Both the position numbers and the translations under genes were made by a program. Source: Tetracentron sinense (lineage: Eukaryota; Streptophyta; Magnoliopsida; Trochodendrales; Trochodendraceae). Taken from it: a stretch of DNA of 64,000 bases. Position 1 is the stretch's first letter; every line of letters begins with the position of its first letter. The notes beneath the pieces are model-generated. The model saw only the letters and a program-made list of their open reading frames with translations, was not told the origin of the DNA and searched no databases. Shown in pieces: positions 23,860-36,359 of this stretch. The DNA lies in NCBI GenBank assembly GCA_015143295.1, contig JABCRI010001393.1, positions 57,474 through 121,473 on the forward strand. The letters are read 5' to 3'.

Positions 23860-26800
23860 ATCATTATAACATAATATAGCATCATAGTTCTATAGCTCTT
23901 GCAAAGTACCAAATCCTTTAATTAATAGTCAACTAAATCAGTTTTCAACTTTACATACATAATCAAAACATCTCCCTTTGCAGGCAAAATCTGTACATGT
24001 AAGAAGTACTGTATACTATAGCATAAAATTGACTAAAAATTTTCCAACAAGAATTTTGCTATCCTATTTAGCAATTAGTAGCAAAAAGCTCAGAAACTCT
24101 AATTCTCCTTATCGGTAGAAATTAAGCATAACGATTCAATTATTAAAATCTAAAATACGGGTGAGGAAAAACATATCTCTATTTCGGCTGATGCATGTTA
24201 GAAACCACTGTCCTTAAATTCGACGTTGCCCCTTAAGCAAGTCTCTAGTGCACATGGGATGAAATTTTGTTGTCTTGATTCAAACTGCCCAACAAATGAC
24301 GCCTGAAAAGTAATAATGTGAGAACTAGCTGATTTTAGCAACGAGCAACAAAACCTATTGGGAATTCAGTTAGTGTATGTGCACAGATTCTTGTGTATAT
24401 AAGATATATTAGTCTAGACACAGATGCGGATAAAGATGCGGATAAATATGTCTCTCTAAGCAAGTGTGTATACATTATAAATATCTTAAGAATGCTTGTT
24501 CGAGTATGTAACTACATGCGCGTTTGAATTCAGAGTTTATGCCTTATTAGTTTGACAGTATTGTACGTAAGCGCTTAAATTTTTCACCTTTCCATTTGAG
24601 AGAATCATCTAGAGAGCTTTTAAAAATTGAGGTGAGATGAAGGTGCTTCATATCACTCATCACACATCTATCTGGGATTGTTTCTTATATAACTACCGTA
24701 CTCTAAACACCACCAACATAACGATAAATCACAAAAATTTGAACTTCTTCTAAACTAAAAATCAGATTTCGCGGACTAAAAATAATACCAAAAAATTGTG
24801 AAGGTTCTCTGGGGAAGTGAAGGTCGAAAGTATACCTCTTTTTAATTTTATTACACAATTCTTAGATGGGCTAGTTCTACTTGATTTTATTAATGATTGA
24901 ATCATGATTACAAAGCTTCACGATGTAAATTCTACTGTTGATTCACACAAACCTTCTTTGTTGCTCAAAAATTTTCTGCAACGGAAATTGATGACTCTTG
25001 CTGATCACACCTCGAAATAGGATCACAATCTAACCGAAAGAGAGAAAGACAGATGTTCGTACGGTTTAAAGGGAGAGAGAGGGCGTCTGTAAGATCAAGA
25101 GGGCATCCAAGTAAAGAGAAGAAGAAAGAGGGGCGTACAAACTATATGGTGGCTTGCTTGGGTTTCTCTACTGAGAGATCCCATTTATATATATAGGAGA
25201 GAGTCCTTCTCCTTTTTGAAGCACATTTTCTTGTATAAACAAATACTGTTTAATTTAAAAAAGAACTATCCAAACTAAACTTAGAAACTATCCTAATCAA
25301 ATTGGGATTCTCCTTTCCGATTATTTAAATCCTGATTAGATAAGGAATAATCCTATTCCAAATTGAAACTAACAACTTGCAACCAAAAAGGAAGGAGGAC
25401 TGAGAGAGAGAGGCATTCCACCCTAAGAGGGTGCCTGCCTTTCTTACAAACCCCAGTATTAATCTAAATCTCAATTAAATTAATAAATAGAGAGAGTGTG
25501 GGACGTCCCCCACTAGGCCGGGTCCACTCTCATACACTTTATCCTCTTAAATATTTATATCACATATTAACAATAACGCTACTATACAATATAGTAGAAA
25601 ACATGGAGGAAACTAATTAATTAAATAAAAGATTTGGGCAGCTCTAGTGTGTGAGAACTAAAGGAATCCCCTATTTTTGGTTGTGGAACCAAGTGCTTCT
25701 TCTCCATGATGTAGCCTTGTTACTAGGAACCACTTTCCAATTCATATTCCATTATGTATTTCAATCTTGATCTACGTCTCTAGACCTCCACTAACCACAA
25801 TAATGTCTATTAACACATTGTGATCAAACCTCCGGGAAAGAGAGAATTACATGTCAATAATTTCTATTACTAAAGTTTACAGTCTAGTCCTTCCACCAAC
25901 AAATATTGCATATAACTTACGGGATAATATCTTATAATGTCTTAATCCTTTGCTTATATTGAGAACTCTTTCAGTTGATACTTTTCGTCAAATTGAACTT
26001 TCAAAAACGATTTGAAATTCATTAGAAGAATAATTATACTTATTTTCTATATTTAGAAAATAATCACTCTGATAAAACCATTTCATCGATAAATACCAGC
26101 TGGATTTCCGAGTCCAGTTTGACAAGTATCAACTGAACATTAACCCCATTAAGGAGTGGTGGAATCCTTATTGAGTGTCCACACACTTCTTCAAGCATTA
26201 GGAACATAAATCAACTTGCCAAATTATTCCCAAACCCTGAATTTGTCACTAAGGCCCTAAGGAGGAACGACGCTAAATAACTTCACAAGATTTGGAATCG
26301 CCACCTATTTTATTTTAAGGAAAATAGGACCCGGGTAAAATATGGATAAGGGCTTACAGTCTAGGTCAGAGTCTAGGTAAGTTATATAGTTAAGTCCTGG
26401 TGAAGGTGTTAGGCACCCCGGGGCCCCTGTTTACGACGGTTACCTACTTCCTAGGTTTAACCCAAAGAAGAAAAAATTAGAGAAATTCCTAAGTAATTTG
26501 AGTTATGCGAATTAAGAAGGGATGAGGAGCAATATCTATCCTAGTTGTTGAACCCTCGTGAGGGAAAATAGGGTTCCCTACTTGCCGAACGAAAGAATAC
26601 CATTGGGAGGTTCTGCTGGTTGCAATTGCCGCTGATCTGGACATGAATGAGGGTGTTGCAGGGGATGGTGGATGCCGTTGGGCTCAGGCTATGAGGGAGG
26701 AGATGGGGGACCAATGGTTGCTGGTCCGAGGGCAGAGATGAACTGCTCGTGAGGGAAAATAGGCTGAAGAGGGGATTGTTGTGGGTGTGAACAGGGGCCT

Positions 26801-27184
26801 TCACGGGGACTGTTAGTGGAGGTGAAATGTGGTTGTTTTGAGGACTGTTATTGGTGTGAACATGTGCTGTGAACTGATGGAGAAGGTGAGCTGGCTGGTG
26901 GGGGGCTTTATGTGTACAATGGGTGAGCCAAGAGGGATTTTCCTCCTCTCTTCTCCTTCTTTTCTTTTCCTTCCTCCCCTGCTCCTTCAATGTGAGAGGG
27001 GCAGCAAGTTACCTAAGAGATTGCGAGAGGAAGAGAGTGGTGTGGTTTAGAGCATTTGGTGGTGCCTTGGGGTTCAACACAAGGATCTTACCTCCTCTTC
27101 TCCTCTCTTAGGTGAAATGGGGCTGAGATGGTGAGTGGGTGACGAAACTTGTGGGCATGTGAGGTGACGGATTGGCTTGGGCGT
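23860..27184. repeat. Array unit 3 (3.3 kb, one internal deletion)
   Basis: This unit keeps the block lost from unit 2. It jumps at about 26558 from TTGTTGAACCCTCG to TGAGGGAAAATAGGGTTCCC, removing about 1.1 kb relative to unit 1. A short tandem GATGCGGATAA occurs at 24424-24446. Confidence 0.88.
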
Positions 27185-27594
27185 ATCATTATAACATAAT
27201 ATAGTTTCCTAGTCCTATAGCTCTTGCAAAGTACCAAATCCTTTAATCTATAGTCAACTAAATCAGTTTTCAACTTTACATACATAATCAGAACATCTCA
27301 CTTTGCAAGCAAAATCTGTACATGCATGAACTACTCTATGCTATAGCATAAAATTGACTAAAAATTTTCAAACCAGAATTTTGCTATCCTTTTTAGCAAA
27401 TAGTAGCAAAAAGCTCAGAAACTCTAATTCTTCTTATCAGTAGAAATTAATGTTAATGATTCAATTATTAAAATCTAAAATAAGGGTGAAGAAAAACATA
27501 TCCCTATTTCGGCTAATGCATTTTAGAAACCACTGTCCTTAAATCCGATGTTGCCCCTCAAGCAAGACTCTAGTGCACATGGGATGAAATTTTG
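27185..27594. repeat. Array unit 4, truncated after about 410 bp
   Basis: It begins at the usual ATCATTATAAC junction and follows the unit to GGGATGAAATTTTG, then changes to unrelated sequence at CCAAAGTG. It marks the right end of the array. Confidence 0.85.
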
Positions 27595-27925
27595 CCAAAG
27601 TGTTCCGATCACTAAACGTGGTATTAAGAGATGAATGATGAATCTATGGTAGTTACATATATCATCTCTCATAAACTTTTTATCTGACATATGTAAAATG
27701 ATACCGTCGCCTTCCTAACATCCACACTCTTCATGTAGAAACTTATGAATAACCATGATTCCACTTATCTTAATCCATTTGTAATCTTTTAAGCCTAAAT
27801 GACTTAAATAGTAGGAAAACTAATCAAAATTTATTTCAAAAAAATACTTTATGGGCTCATGCATCATTTTCAATACTTAGGGGTGTTTTAAGAAAGAACG
27901 TGAGTATGCTGAATGCCTTGAAAAG
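27595..27925. other. Spacer, nothing recognised
   Basis: AT-rich unique sequence between the array and the next tandem duplication. I see no exon or repeat in it. Confidence 0.5.
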
Positions 27926-29218
27926 GAGCTAGTTGAAACGGATTTTATATATAAGCTCATGTAAGAGTATTACTAACAGCTCAGTGATAATATCATGAGC
28001 CTACAGGTTACAAAAAATCTACAGCAAGTAACCTAAACTCTAAATTGTTGTAATCAAATCTCATGGTATATTCTTGCTTCAATAGTATAAATAATCAACA
28101 AAGAAATCAAAATATACATCAAACCCTATAAGACGCTAATAAGAAACCATCGAGCTACAAGGAATTATGGCATTAATGTACGGCTATATCACTTGGGTTG
28201 TTATAGTCACCTGTAAGTAGTTGTTGCTTCAAACAATTGTTGCAAAGAAGATGTAGCCTTAGATGTGGAAAAAGAGTTAGGTCCAAGGTGCAAAGAATCA
28301 CAAAAGAGATCAACTGGCCTCAAAAGGTTTCCATCACAGATCAGACGAAATATCAAATCACTGAACCAGATTAACTATTTTGTGGAAGAAAGGAAATTAT
28401 TTCTTATAATTTTGATATTTCAGAGTCTAGAACTCTGGCACCCAAAGTCCCAAACCCAACTCAATGCCCAATACACTACCAGGTAATACTGGTGCCAATA
28501 CTCCGGAAGAGCTAGTTGAAACGGATTATATATATATATATATATATATATATAAGCTCATGTAAGAGTATTACTAACAGCTCAGTAATCATGAGCCTGC
28601 AGGTTAAATAAAATCAACAGCAAGTAACCTAAACTCTAAAGAAAAATAATTATCAATAAAAATCAGGAATCCAACAGAAATATTAATAATAATAATCAGG
28701 TGTCAACATTGTTTCCAGCAAGTTCTCTACATGGTTTACGCAAAAATCAAATCATAAATTGTTGTAATCAAATCTCATGGTATATTCTTGCTTCAATAGT
28801 ATAAATAATCAACAAAAAATCAAAATATACATCAAACTCTATAAGAAGCTAATAAGAAACCATCGAGCTACAAGGAATTATGGCATTAATGTACGGCTGT
28901 ATCACTTGGATTGTTATAGTCACCTGTAAGTGGTTGTTGCTTCAAACAATTGTTGCAAAGAAGATGCAGCCTGAGATGTGGAAAAAGAGTTAGGTCCAAG
29001 GTGCAAAGAAGCACAAAAGAGATCAACTGGCCTCAAAAGGTTTCCATCACAGATCAGACGAAATATCAAATCACTGAACCAGATTAACTATTTTGTGGAA
29101 GAAAGGAAATTATTTCTTAAATTTTGATATTTCGGAGTCCAGAACTCTGGCACCCAAAGTCCCAAACCCAACTCAACGCCCAATACACTACCAGGTCATA
29201 CTGGTGCCAATACTCCGG
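27926..29218. repeat. Tandem duplication of about 0.6-0.7 kb
   Basis: Copy 1 is 27926-28508 and copy 2 is 28509-29218. Both start GAGCTAGTTGAAACGGATT and end CCAATACTCCGGAA. Copy 2 has a longer (TA)n tract at 28527-28554 and about 110 bp near 28641-28755 that copy 1 lacks. On the minus strand both carry an open stretch reading LRPVDLFC-SLHLGPNSFSTS, ending in a stop after ATTTYR. It could be a decayed exon of an unknown gene. Confidence 0.88.
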
Positions 29219-30547
29219 AAGGCAGATATAAACTGTGTCGGATCCGGAGAACAGATTCTGAACTGTGTGAATTTGAGAGAGTTTAGCAGCTCTGTTCTAT
29301 GTGATTTGGTGGGTAGTTTGGAATAATGGGTCACTGGGTTGTGAAGAGTTCAACCCACTACTTTGCAGTAATACCCACTTTCTCTTGCTACCCGGATGAA
29401 GTTACTTTTGCAGTAATATCCATTTTCTCTTGCTTTAAGTTCATACCACTTTATAGATAGAACCCATATTACAGTAACTTTATAGAAGCTGAGCCTGTAC
29501 CACTCTCTCAAGTTAAGCTTGGACAGGAATATGAGGTTGTTCTCACCACTTTTACAGGTCATCTCTGATTATGTGAAGATTTGAAAATTAGAACAGATTA
29601 TGATCTGTGTGAATTCCAGAGAATGCCTTATTAATGGGCATTTTGGGCGTTTGACCTGCAACTAGATGGACACTAAAATGCTAGAACTAAAAAAAGTGGA
29701 CCAATCTATCAATCAAACAAACCAAAACATAATGTCCATAAAGTATACATCAAAGTATTGTCTTAAATGCCAATACTTTGATGTCAATGTGACAAGAAAA
29801 TCTATTTTGCATGGTTAACTAATTTCTTAGTTACAGTTCTTTTGTCTTAAATGCCAAACTTAGCATTAGAGATTCAAATTAGGACAGTCAAACACCAAAA
29901 ACCATGAAATAGGCCCAAAAAAGGGGAGAGATCAAGGTCTTTTACCTGCCAATCGAAAACCAGAGCTTTCACAAGCTCCATCTCTCTCTCTCTCTTTCTC
30001 ATTCCAAGAGAAGCCCCAATTTAAAGAATAACTCCTTCTAATTACTCCATGTCTCTGACCAGCTCCCTTGTTTATATATACCTATACATTAAAAAATGTC
30101 AAAGTAGGTATAATAGAGCATGCCATAACCCAAAAATTGTAAAGAATTTAGGTAGACTTTATTATTAATATGAGATGTAAAAAATTGTAAAGAATTTAAC
30201 AGAGCATACCAAAAGAGCTTGTTGTTCACTTCTTCTTGAGACTGGAAAAAAATATGAGAAAAAGAGATAAGAGGTCAAAAAAGTAAGCATGTCAAGTTTC
30301 CATGAAAGAACACAAGTAAACAAAGTTCCCCAATTCCTTTCCACCATCAAACTAAATCTATCTATGACCCTGAATGGTCATATAACTCTCAGATTAAACT
30401 AGAGTGCTAACTTTAAAGATAGAATTTTTTCCCTCAAATACCCAAAGCCTCCTAAAAACTGCACAGTATATCCTATTGACCACATTCATTTAGTGTACCA
30501 TGTCCAAATATCTTTGAACTTCTGAAAATATCTTTGAACTTCTGAAA
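29219..30547. other. Spacer, no gene recognised
   Basis: It contains T- and C-rich strings, a short repeat of CTTTTGCAGTAAT-type text near 29360-29420, and a 21-bp tandem doublet (ATCTTTGAACTTCTGAAAAT) just before the left edge of duplication copy B. No coding exon is supported. Confidence 0.45.
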
Positions 30548-31141
30548 ATATCAGGCGCCGTCTACCTAACTGCACCAGAGAATATCTAAGTGGAGGTGAA
30601 ATCGATTTCAAGGACAGTGGTTTACAACCACGCCTCAGCATTTAATCGATTAATTAGTTTGGATTATTTTAAATCTGTTTTGCAGATTCTATACACTATC
30701 ATCTTGTATTACTTAAAACACTTTTTTTTGCAGAAAATAGTAAACTGTTTGCCTTTGAGATTCAGATTGGAGTTACTGTCCGAACAGTGTATATACCGAT
30801 TGGAGTTGTTCGAACAGTGTAAAAACAGGACTTTTAATCAGGCCAGATCTGGTAATTGCATACGTTTATCATATTTGAAAATCTGGTTATTGTGAACTGC
30901 TACTGGTTATTGTGAACTTCTACTGGAAGTGCAGATTTGGGGATATTGATTTAAACATTGTCATAGCTACAATAGACTTTATATTCTGAGTTCAGAAATT
31001 ATTTTAGCTACAATATAAACTTTCTAAAACAACTGCAAAAAATTCTAATGAGTTTAATTAAAAATAGATATCCCAAATTTTTTGTTTTACTAGAATACAT
31101 AAACCCAACAATGGATCATGTAGATAGTTCTGAATCTTCTA

Positions 31142-31505
31142 TTACTGTTCTTTAGTATTCCCATTCATGGTAGAAATAAATAAGGTGGAAAGGATCAAAA
31201 CACCAAGGAGAAGTAGAAATCTTAATACCTCATTCAAATGCCAAATGCCCTCTTCCTCCTCTATGTCTTCAACATCCTCACTTTCATTGAATTCTTCATT
31301 TTCCGAATGACTAGGGATCAATTTACCAGCCCATACACTAGACCCGTCTTCTTGTTTTACGAAGTCCTCTTGTGAAGAAGAAGATAACTCCTAGCAGAAT
31401 CCACGGTCATATGAGACTTCATATGACCTCCCATGGAAAAAGCTTCTTGTAGAACTTGAATAAATGCTTCTTGTAGAACTGAATTTTGGTCTCTCTCTTG
31501 GGTAA
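31142..31505 (-). pseudogene. Unidentified acidic, membrane-tailed coding remnant, copy B
   Basis: This is the duplicate of the remnant at 3065-3429. The last 83 codons are open with the same terminal TAA, and the TAG at 31391-31393 sits at the same place. Changes are few: SHLENE becomes SHSENE and DVKDMEEEE becomes DVEDIEEEE. Length and the hydrophobic tail are kept. A one-base insertion near 31486 (AATTTTGG against AATTTGG in copy A) breaks the upstream frame. Family unknown. Confidence 0.4.
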
Positions 31506-33272
31506 AAAATATTAAATTTCAAGAAATGGGTTTGTGATGACCTTTGTTGCTAATAATGGCTATGGCTAAAAAAAAAAAAGGGAGAGAGTTTCTTACTCGC
31601 TCTTCTTCAGTTATTTGTGCTCTTCTTTAGTTTTCTAATTTAACTATGAAGACTCCAAGATTTTTGTGGTAGAATTTTCCTTTCGAAGGTGATAGCCAAA
31701 GCTCCACTCAGCTCTTAAACCAAGCTGGAGTTGCTAAAGTCGTTTAGGTGAGCGTTCAAAGAACAAAATCAAGAGAAAGAATGGGCAGTCACATGAGAGA
31801 GATGAAAGCTGGTATTGATGACCCAAGAAAGGGAGTCGATAAACTTCCCTAAAAATCCAATATCCACTCAGGGCTTTCTCTGGAAAATCAATCAAATATG
31901 TTTCGACTAAAACTACTCACCATCTCAATTATTCGCACCAGAAAACAACAATACCAGTCCGCATAATAGATGAACTACCAAAGTGAATATCTCCAATTAT
32001 CAATCCCCCTCCATAGAACCGCGTTATTCCAAGCCAAATCAACCCAGAATTACCTTCTTAATCATTACTAGATCAACTCACTTGAAATCAATGTTAGTCT
32101 AGTTAGCAACAAAGTTGACAATCATCTAGAGAGACTAAAACTATGAGATCTCACTAATCTAAACCATTATCAGAATCTTAATTAATCTAAATTAAAAACC
32201 AGATTAATAATTAATATAAAATACATATTAACTACTAAAGCTACATTATTAACAAAAACCTATATTTGATCCAAAATCTAGATTAACTAACCAAATTGAC
32301 AGATTATCTAATTTATAGACTAACAGATTAACATTGATCTAACTAACATATTAATTAATAAATTTATAAACTAACATCTAATCTACTAAATAAAATACAT
32401 AAGATTGTAAAAGAAATAAAATAAAATGGTAAGACTTACAGTGAGTGAAGTCAGGAGCAAGAGCAGCCATCCACAGTAGCAGACAATAGTAGCCGAGAGC
32501 AAGATAAAATAAATTATAAGGCTTTTATTTTTAGTGTAAAGTAAGACCTGAAAAAAGTAATATAAAATAACAATAGAAACAAGATAAAAGCTAAAAGGTT
32601 AAATGATTAGAAAGCAATGAACAAAATCTAACCTTTTTCTCATTTGTTTTGTTAGGTTGTATCAATGTCTTAACATTGTAGCAATATCGATAATTCCTTC
32701 GTCTCTTAAACATTGACTCGAACTCCTGATTCTAGTTCATATGTTCGTAGAATAAACCTATAAAAACAAATAATTAAGGTCAAAACCTAAGTAGAAATAG
32801 CTCATTCAGAAGTTTGCTTGGCATTAAATAAGCCTGAGAAGATTTAAAAAAATTATCTTAAGCTAAACTTGCTTTCAAATGTTATCGAGAACATTCATAT
32901 CTTAATGGCCCTTTTTAGGAAGTCGCAATGAATCCCACCCCATAGTTTTCAGATAGCTCCCATGGTGCAGTTGAATAGTGAAGGAGTACATAAAAAAAAG
33001 GTTCAAAAAAATAAGCTTCATACATATAAAATTTTGAGAAAAGAGAAAAAAATAAAAATATAATATTCAAAATTACAAGAACCAGTTTGACTAGAATTAA
33101 CTTCACCAACTAACTATAAGGAAATACTTCACAAAGTAAAGCTAATGAAACATATAAACACTAACCCTACTTATTAACCATTATTTTCAAACAACAAAGG
33201 AATGAATGAAAGCATAAAAGCACAAGAAAAAAGAAGAAAATGGAGAACAAATAATTAGATTAACAACCTAAG

Positions 33273-33801
33273 AATTGCCACATTATCCATTTCTTTTATG
33301 ACTCTTGTTATGGCAGAAACAGCAAGAATGGCCTTTGTATTTCCCGGTTCAGCAATGAAGATGTAGACATCTTTCATATAATAGTGTCTTTGAGATAAAG
33401 AGTAGATAGGGATCAAATAGAATCAAGTGGTGTAAAATTGAATAACTAAATATTTTAATTACATAAAAAGATGTCATTTGGACAAATCATTCCCATTTAC
33501 ATAAAGTAACATCAGATTATCTGGATCTAAATCAAAGCAGACAGATTTTACTGTATTATGTTGGAAACATCAGTAAATCCAAGAAGCTTTACATTCTTTT
33601 CTGGTTTGAACTTGACAGCGTCCCTCAGATGAAATAGGAACTACTTGAGGTCCATAGCTATAACCTTTAATCCTTTGCTCTGGGGGTAGAATTTTATTAG
33701 GATCTTCTACTCTTCTGTTTTCAAATTCTACCTTGACTTCATGGATAGCAAATTTATCAACTGGAGGTGCTTTATCAGATATTTTTTCAGAGGGGGGAAA
33801 T
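33273..33801 (-). pseudogene. KU80 (XRCC5-like) fragment, copy B
   Basis: The exon at 33552-33801 encodes SDKAPPVDKFAIHEVKVEFE, VEDPNKILPPEQRIKGYSYG and PQVVPISS. It then has the same frameshift as copy A before VKFKPEKNVKLLGFTDVSN. One A fewer near 33770 shifts the upstream LKKYS part. The next exon, 33387 down to about 33273, reads HYYMKDVYIFIAEPGNTKAI then LAVSAITRVIKEMDNVAIL, the usual KU80 sequence. It ends abruptly at the copy B deletion point. Only the central part of KU80 is represented, and with two frame breaks it cannot encode a working subunit. Confidence 0.88.
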
Positions 33802-33959
33802 CTATAGTATACATAGAGAAATCGTATTACAGAGAAGACTTCTACAATCAATAGTATAACATAATATCTAAAGCATCTTATTCTTATTTCTGCTGCAGAA
33901 GGCTTGAGCTTCCAACAAAACAATCCAGCAAAGATATTGGATACAATCACCAAGGATAG

Positions 33960-35170
33960 TTCCTCACGGGAGTGTCCACCTTTCTCTTTGGTAAAAGTCT
34001 TTGTATCATTTGGGGGTTCCAGTTGTCTAAGATATTTGGGTTTCTATGTATTCACTTCTTTCAAATTTACCTAATATAATTCCTATATACTGAATTACCA
34101 TTAAAAAAATTAGGGAACACTACCAAAATTAGAATTACTAATTCTCACTGAAGGTTGAGCTCCACACTATCTTTTCATCCGAGAAGGTTGAGCTCCACAC
34201 TATCTTTTCATCTTCTAAACATTAATGATTAATAATTGGGAATGCAATCAAGTTATTCCTGGCATGTGCTTACTTCCTTGGTAGAAGTGTGGCATTTGTT
34301 TGTTATCTAATGAACCAAGTAACTGGGAATGTAATAAAGATATCTAATTATGCATCTCTTAGTACTATTTCATCCCCGATAAACAGGGAATATATCATTT
34401 ACTCACACTGGGCTTCTGATCTCTACTGATCCAAAAACTTTTTAAAGTGGTTACACTTAAATTAATTGATGTAAATCAGAGATGAACAACTACCGCTAGA
34501 AAAGATACTAATACATGCATAATAAATTCTGGAATTGCTTAAGGTTTGACGTTATTCTTTTGAATCTTCTGTTTGTATAGTGTCCTTCAGTTATAAATTT
34601 TCTTATTATCTTCAAGGAGCAGCGAATTGACTGATAAATAATTTATTGACTGCATGACTGACTACTGGGTCTCCAATCATGGTTAATTCCATGAATGCTG
34701 ATCAGAGAGGGCATGTGAGAATCCGAATGTTGGGGGATTATGTAATATGGATCGGAAGGCAGATAAGTTTAAAAAATAAAAAAATGGTGATATTTGAGTG
34801 GAATTCTAGGACAGACGCTGTAAACATGTGCTCATCAATCATGACTGATTGAAACATTTGGCCCACCTTTATGATGGTCCACAGCGCAAAATAATGGCAT
34901 TCAAATTGGACAAACAGTAACATTTGATTAATATAATTAAATGCATTTTATTTGTTGGAAAAACCTCCTTACATATAGGATTGTCCATCGGTGAAATTTG
35001 TGCCAATGCCTCTATCATTAGGATGGTCTAGATTGCTAACTCTAGCATTAGGATTGACTAGATTAATCACCACATGTTTCATGTGTACAACACAAATATT
35101 AGAATAGGGCTGAGTCATATTTTACCCAAATTAAATGTCCCACATATCCTCAAGTTTTGGAATGAAATTT
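33960..35170. other. Non-coding part of duplication copy B
   Basis: Counterpart of 7860-9070. It holds the same short tandem duplication (GAAGGTTGAGCTCCACACTA, twice) at about 34148-34212. No exon is recognised on either strand. Confidence 0.4.
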
Positions 35171-35399
35171 TGAGCATTTACTTTATTTGTGTTCTTATAG
35201 TATTATAACACACTGTTATCAGGATTTCAGAATTTACTTTATTTGTGTTCTTATAGTATTATAACACATTGTTGTCAGGATTTCAGAATTTAACACACTG
35301 TTATCAGGATTTCAGAATTTACTTTATTTGTGTTCTAATGGATAAATGCAATCAATTCAATTATCATTCATTTATACATAATAGTATATGAAATTAATG

Positions 35400-35735
35400 G
35401 TATAACACATCTGTTAACAGGATTTCATCAAACACGTGAGAGGCATCATTCATTCAACCCTAACACAACTGTTAACAGGATTTCATCAAACACGTGAGAG
35501 GCATCATTCACACAACTGTTAATAGGATTTCATCAAACACTTGAGAGGCATCATTCATTCAACCCTTAGACTTGACTAGAAATTTCATCAAACACGTGAG
35601 GCATCATTCATTCAACCCTAACACAACTGTTAACAGGATTTCATCAAACACGTGAGAGGCATCATTCATTCAACCCTTAGACTTGACTAGAAATTTCATC
35701 AAACACGTGATAGGAATCATCCATTTAACCTACAC
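35400..35735. repeat. Minisatellite with a G-box core, copy B
   Basis: Six units contain TTTCATCAAACACGTGAGAG or a variant, compared with four in copy A. One unit reads CACTTG and one has lost AGAG. The unit number changed after the duplication. Confidence 0.85.
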
Positions 35736-36359
35736 ATAATAGATTTCCAAATTTCTGTATTAAAGAAAAAAGGCAGAAGCTCAATATTGATGAAGCAATT
35801 TTCTACCATCTCTTACAGAGAGACTGTAGCTGAGCAATTTTATACTATCTATTTGAATTTTAATTTAATCATAGATTCATGCAACAAAAAACACAAAGTG
35901 AGAGTTCTTACCACTGGTAAAATTCCACCACAGCCCTCATAAATGGTTTAAATTGCAGAAATACAAAAATTCAATTGAAGGTAAAGAGGGAAAACGGAAT
36001 TGCAAAATTTAAATGAATAGAGGAGTGCGAGCCCTAATGAGCAGTACCTTCTTCTGGAATTGTTTCGGGATGGAATTCACGTGTTTCTGATGCTTCGTCC
36101 TTTCTCCAGAATGATTCCTCGACGAACTGTAATTAAACTTAACAAACAAAATTTACAAAATTCAGCGATTTCGTGCCTTTTTATGAATTTGAATCAAATG
36201 CGCTTGAAGTTTTTGATAAACATGAAATCTCCCCCAGTTTTCATTGATAAAATCTTTCAAAAAGTGAATAAAATTGCCAGAAAACCATATTTTAGAAGGA
36301 AAAAAAAAAGAGGAGGGGTGTTAATTTGGACGAAAAATCTAGAGTCTGAATTCGAAATC

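Larger units (their letters stand above)
15622..27594. repeat. Head-to-tail array of four related repeat units
   Basis: The anchor CAGTTTTCAACTTTACATAC occurs at 15622, 20043, 23939 and 27264, and the junction string ATCATTATAACATAATATAG at 19964, 23860 and 27185. The units share order and high identity but carry different large deletions. Each full unit holds: a stretch with TATA-like DNA and AATAAA on the minus strand; a perfect palindrome; a non-coding part with GGAATCGCCACCTATTTTAT and degenerate CGGAGT-type repeats; and a GC-richer segment ending TTGGCTTGGGCGT or a variant. The GAATCGCCACC...AATAGGACCCGG text resembles untranslated parts of large plant Ty3/gypsy (Ogre/Tat-like) elements, but no gag or pol is present. 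Confidence 0.88.
30548..36359. repeat. Segmental duplication, copy B
   Basis: Same orientation as copy A (2466-10168) and about 1.9 kb shorter. At 33272 the sequence jumps from the counterpart of 5207 to the counterpart of 7224 in copy A. Copy B keeps a full KU80 exon segment that copy A lost, has more minisatellite units, and has lost about 60 bp near 36058. The two copies thus have independent losses. Confidence 0.92.
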
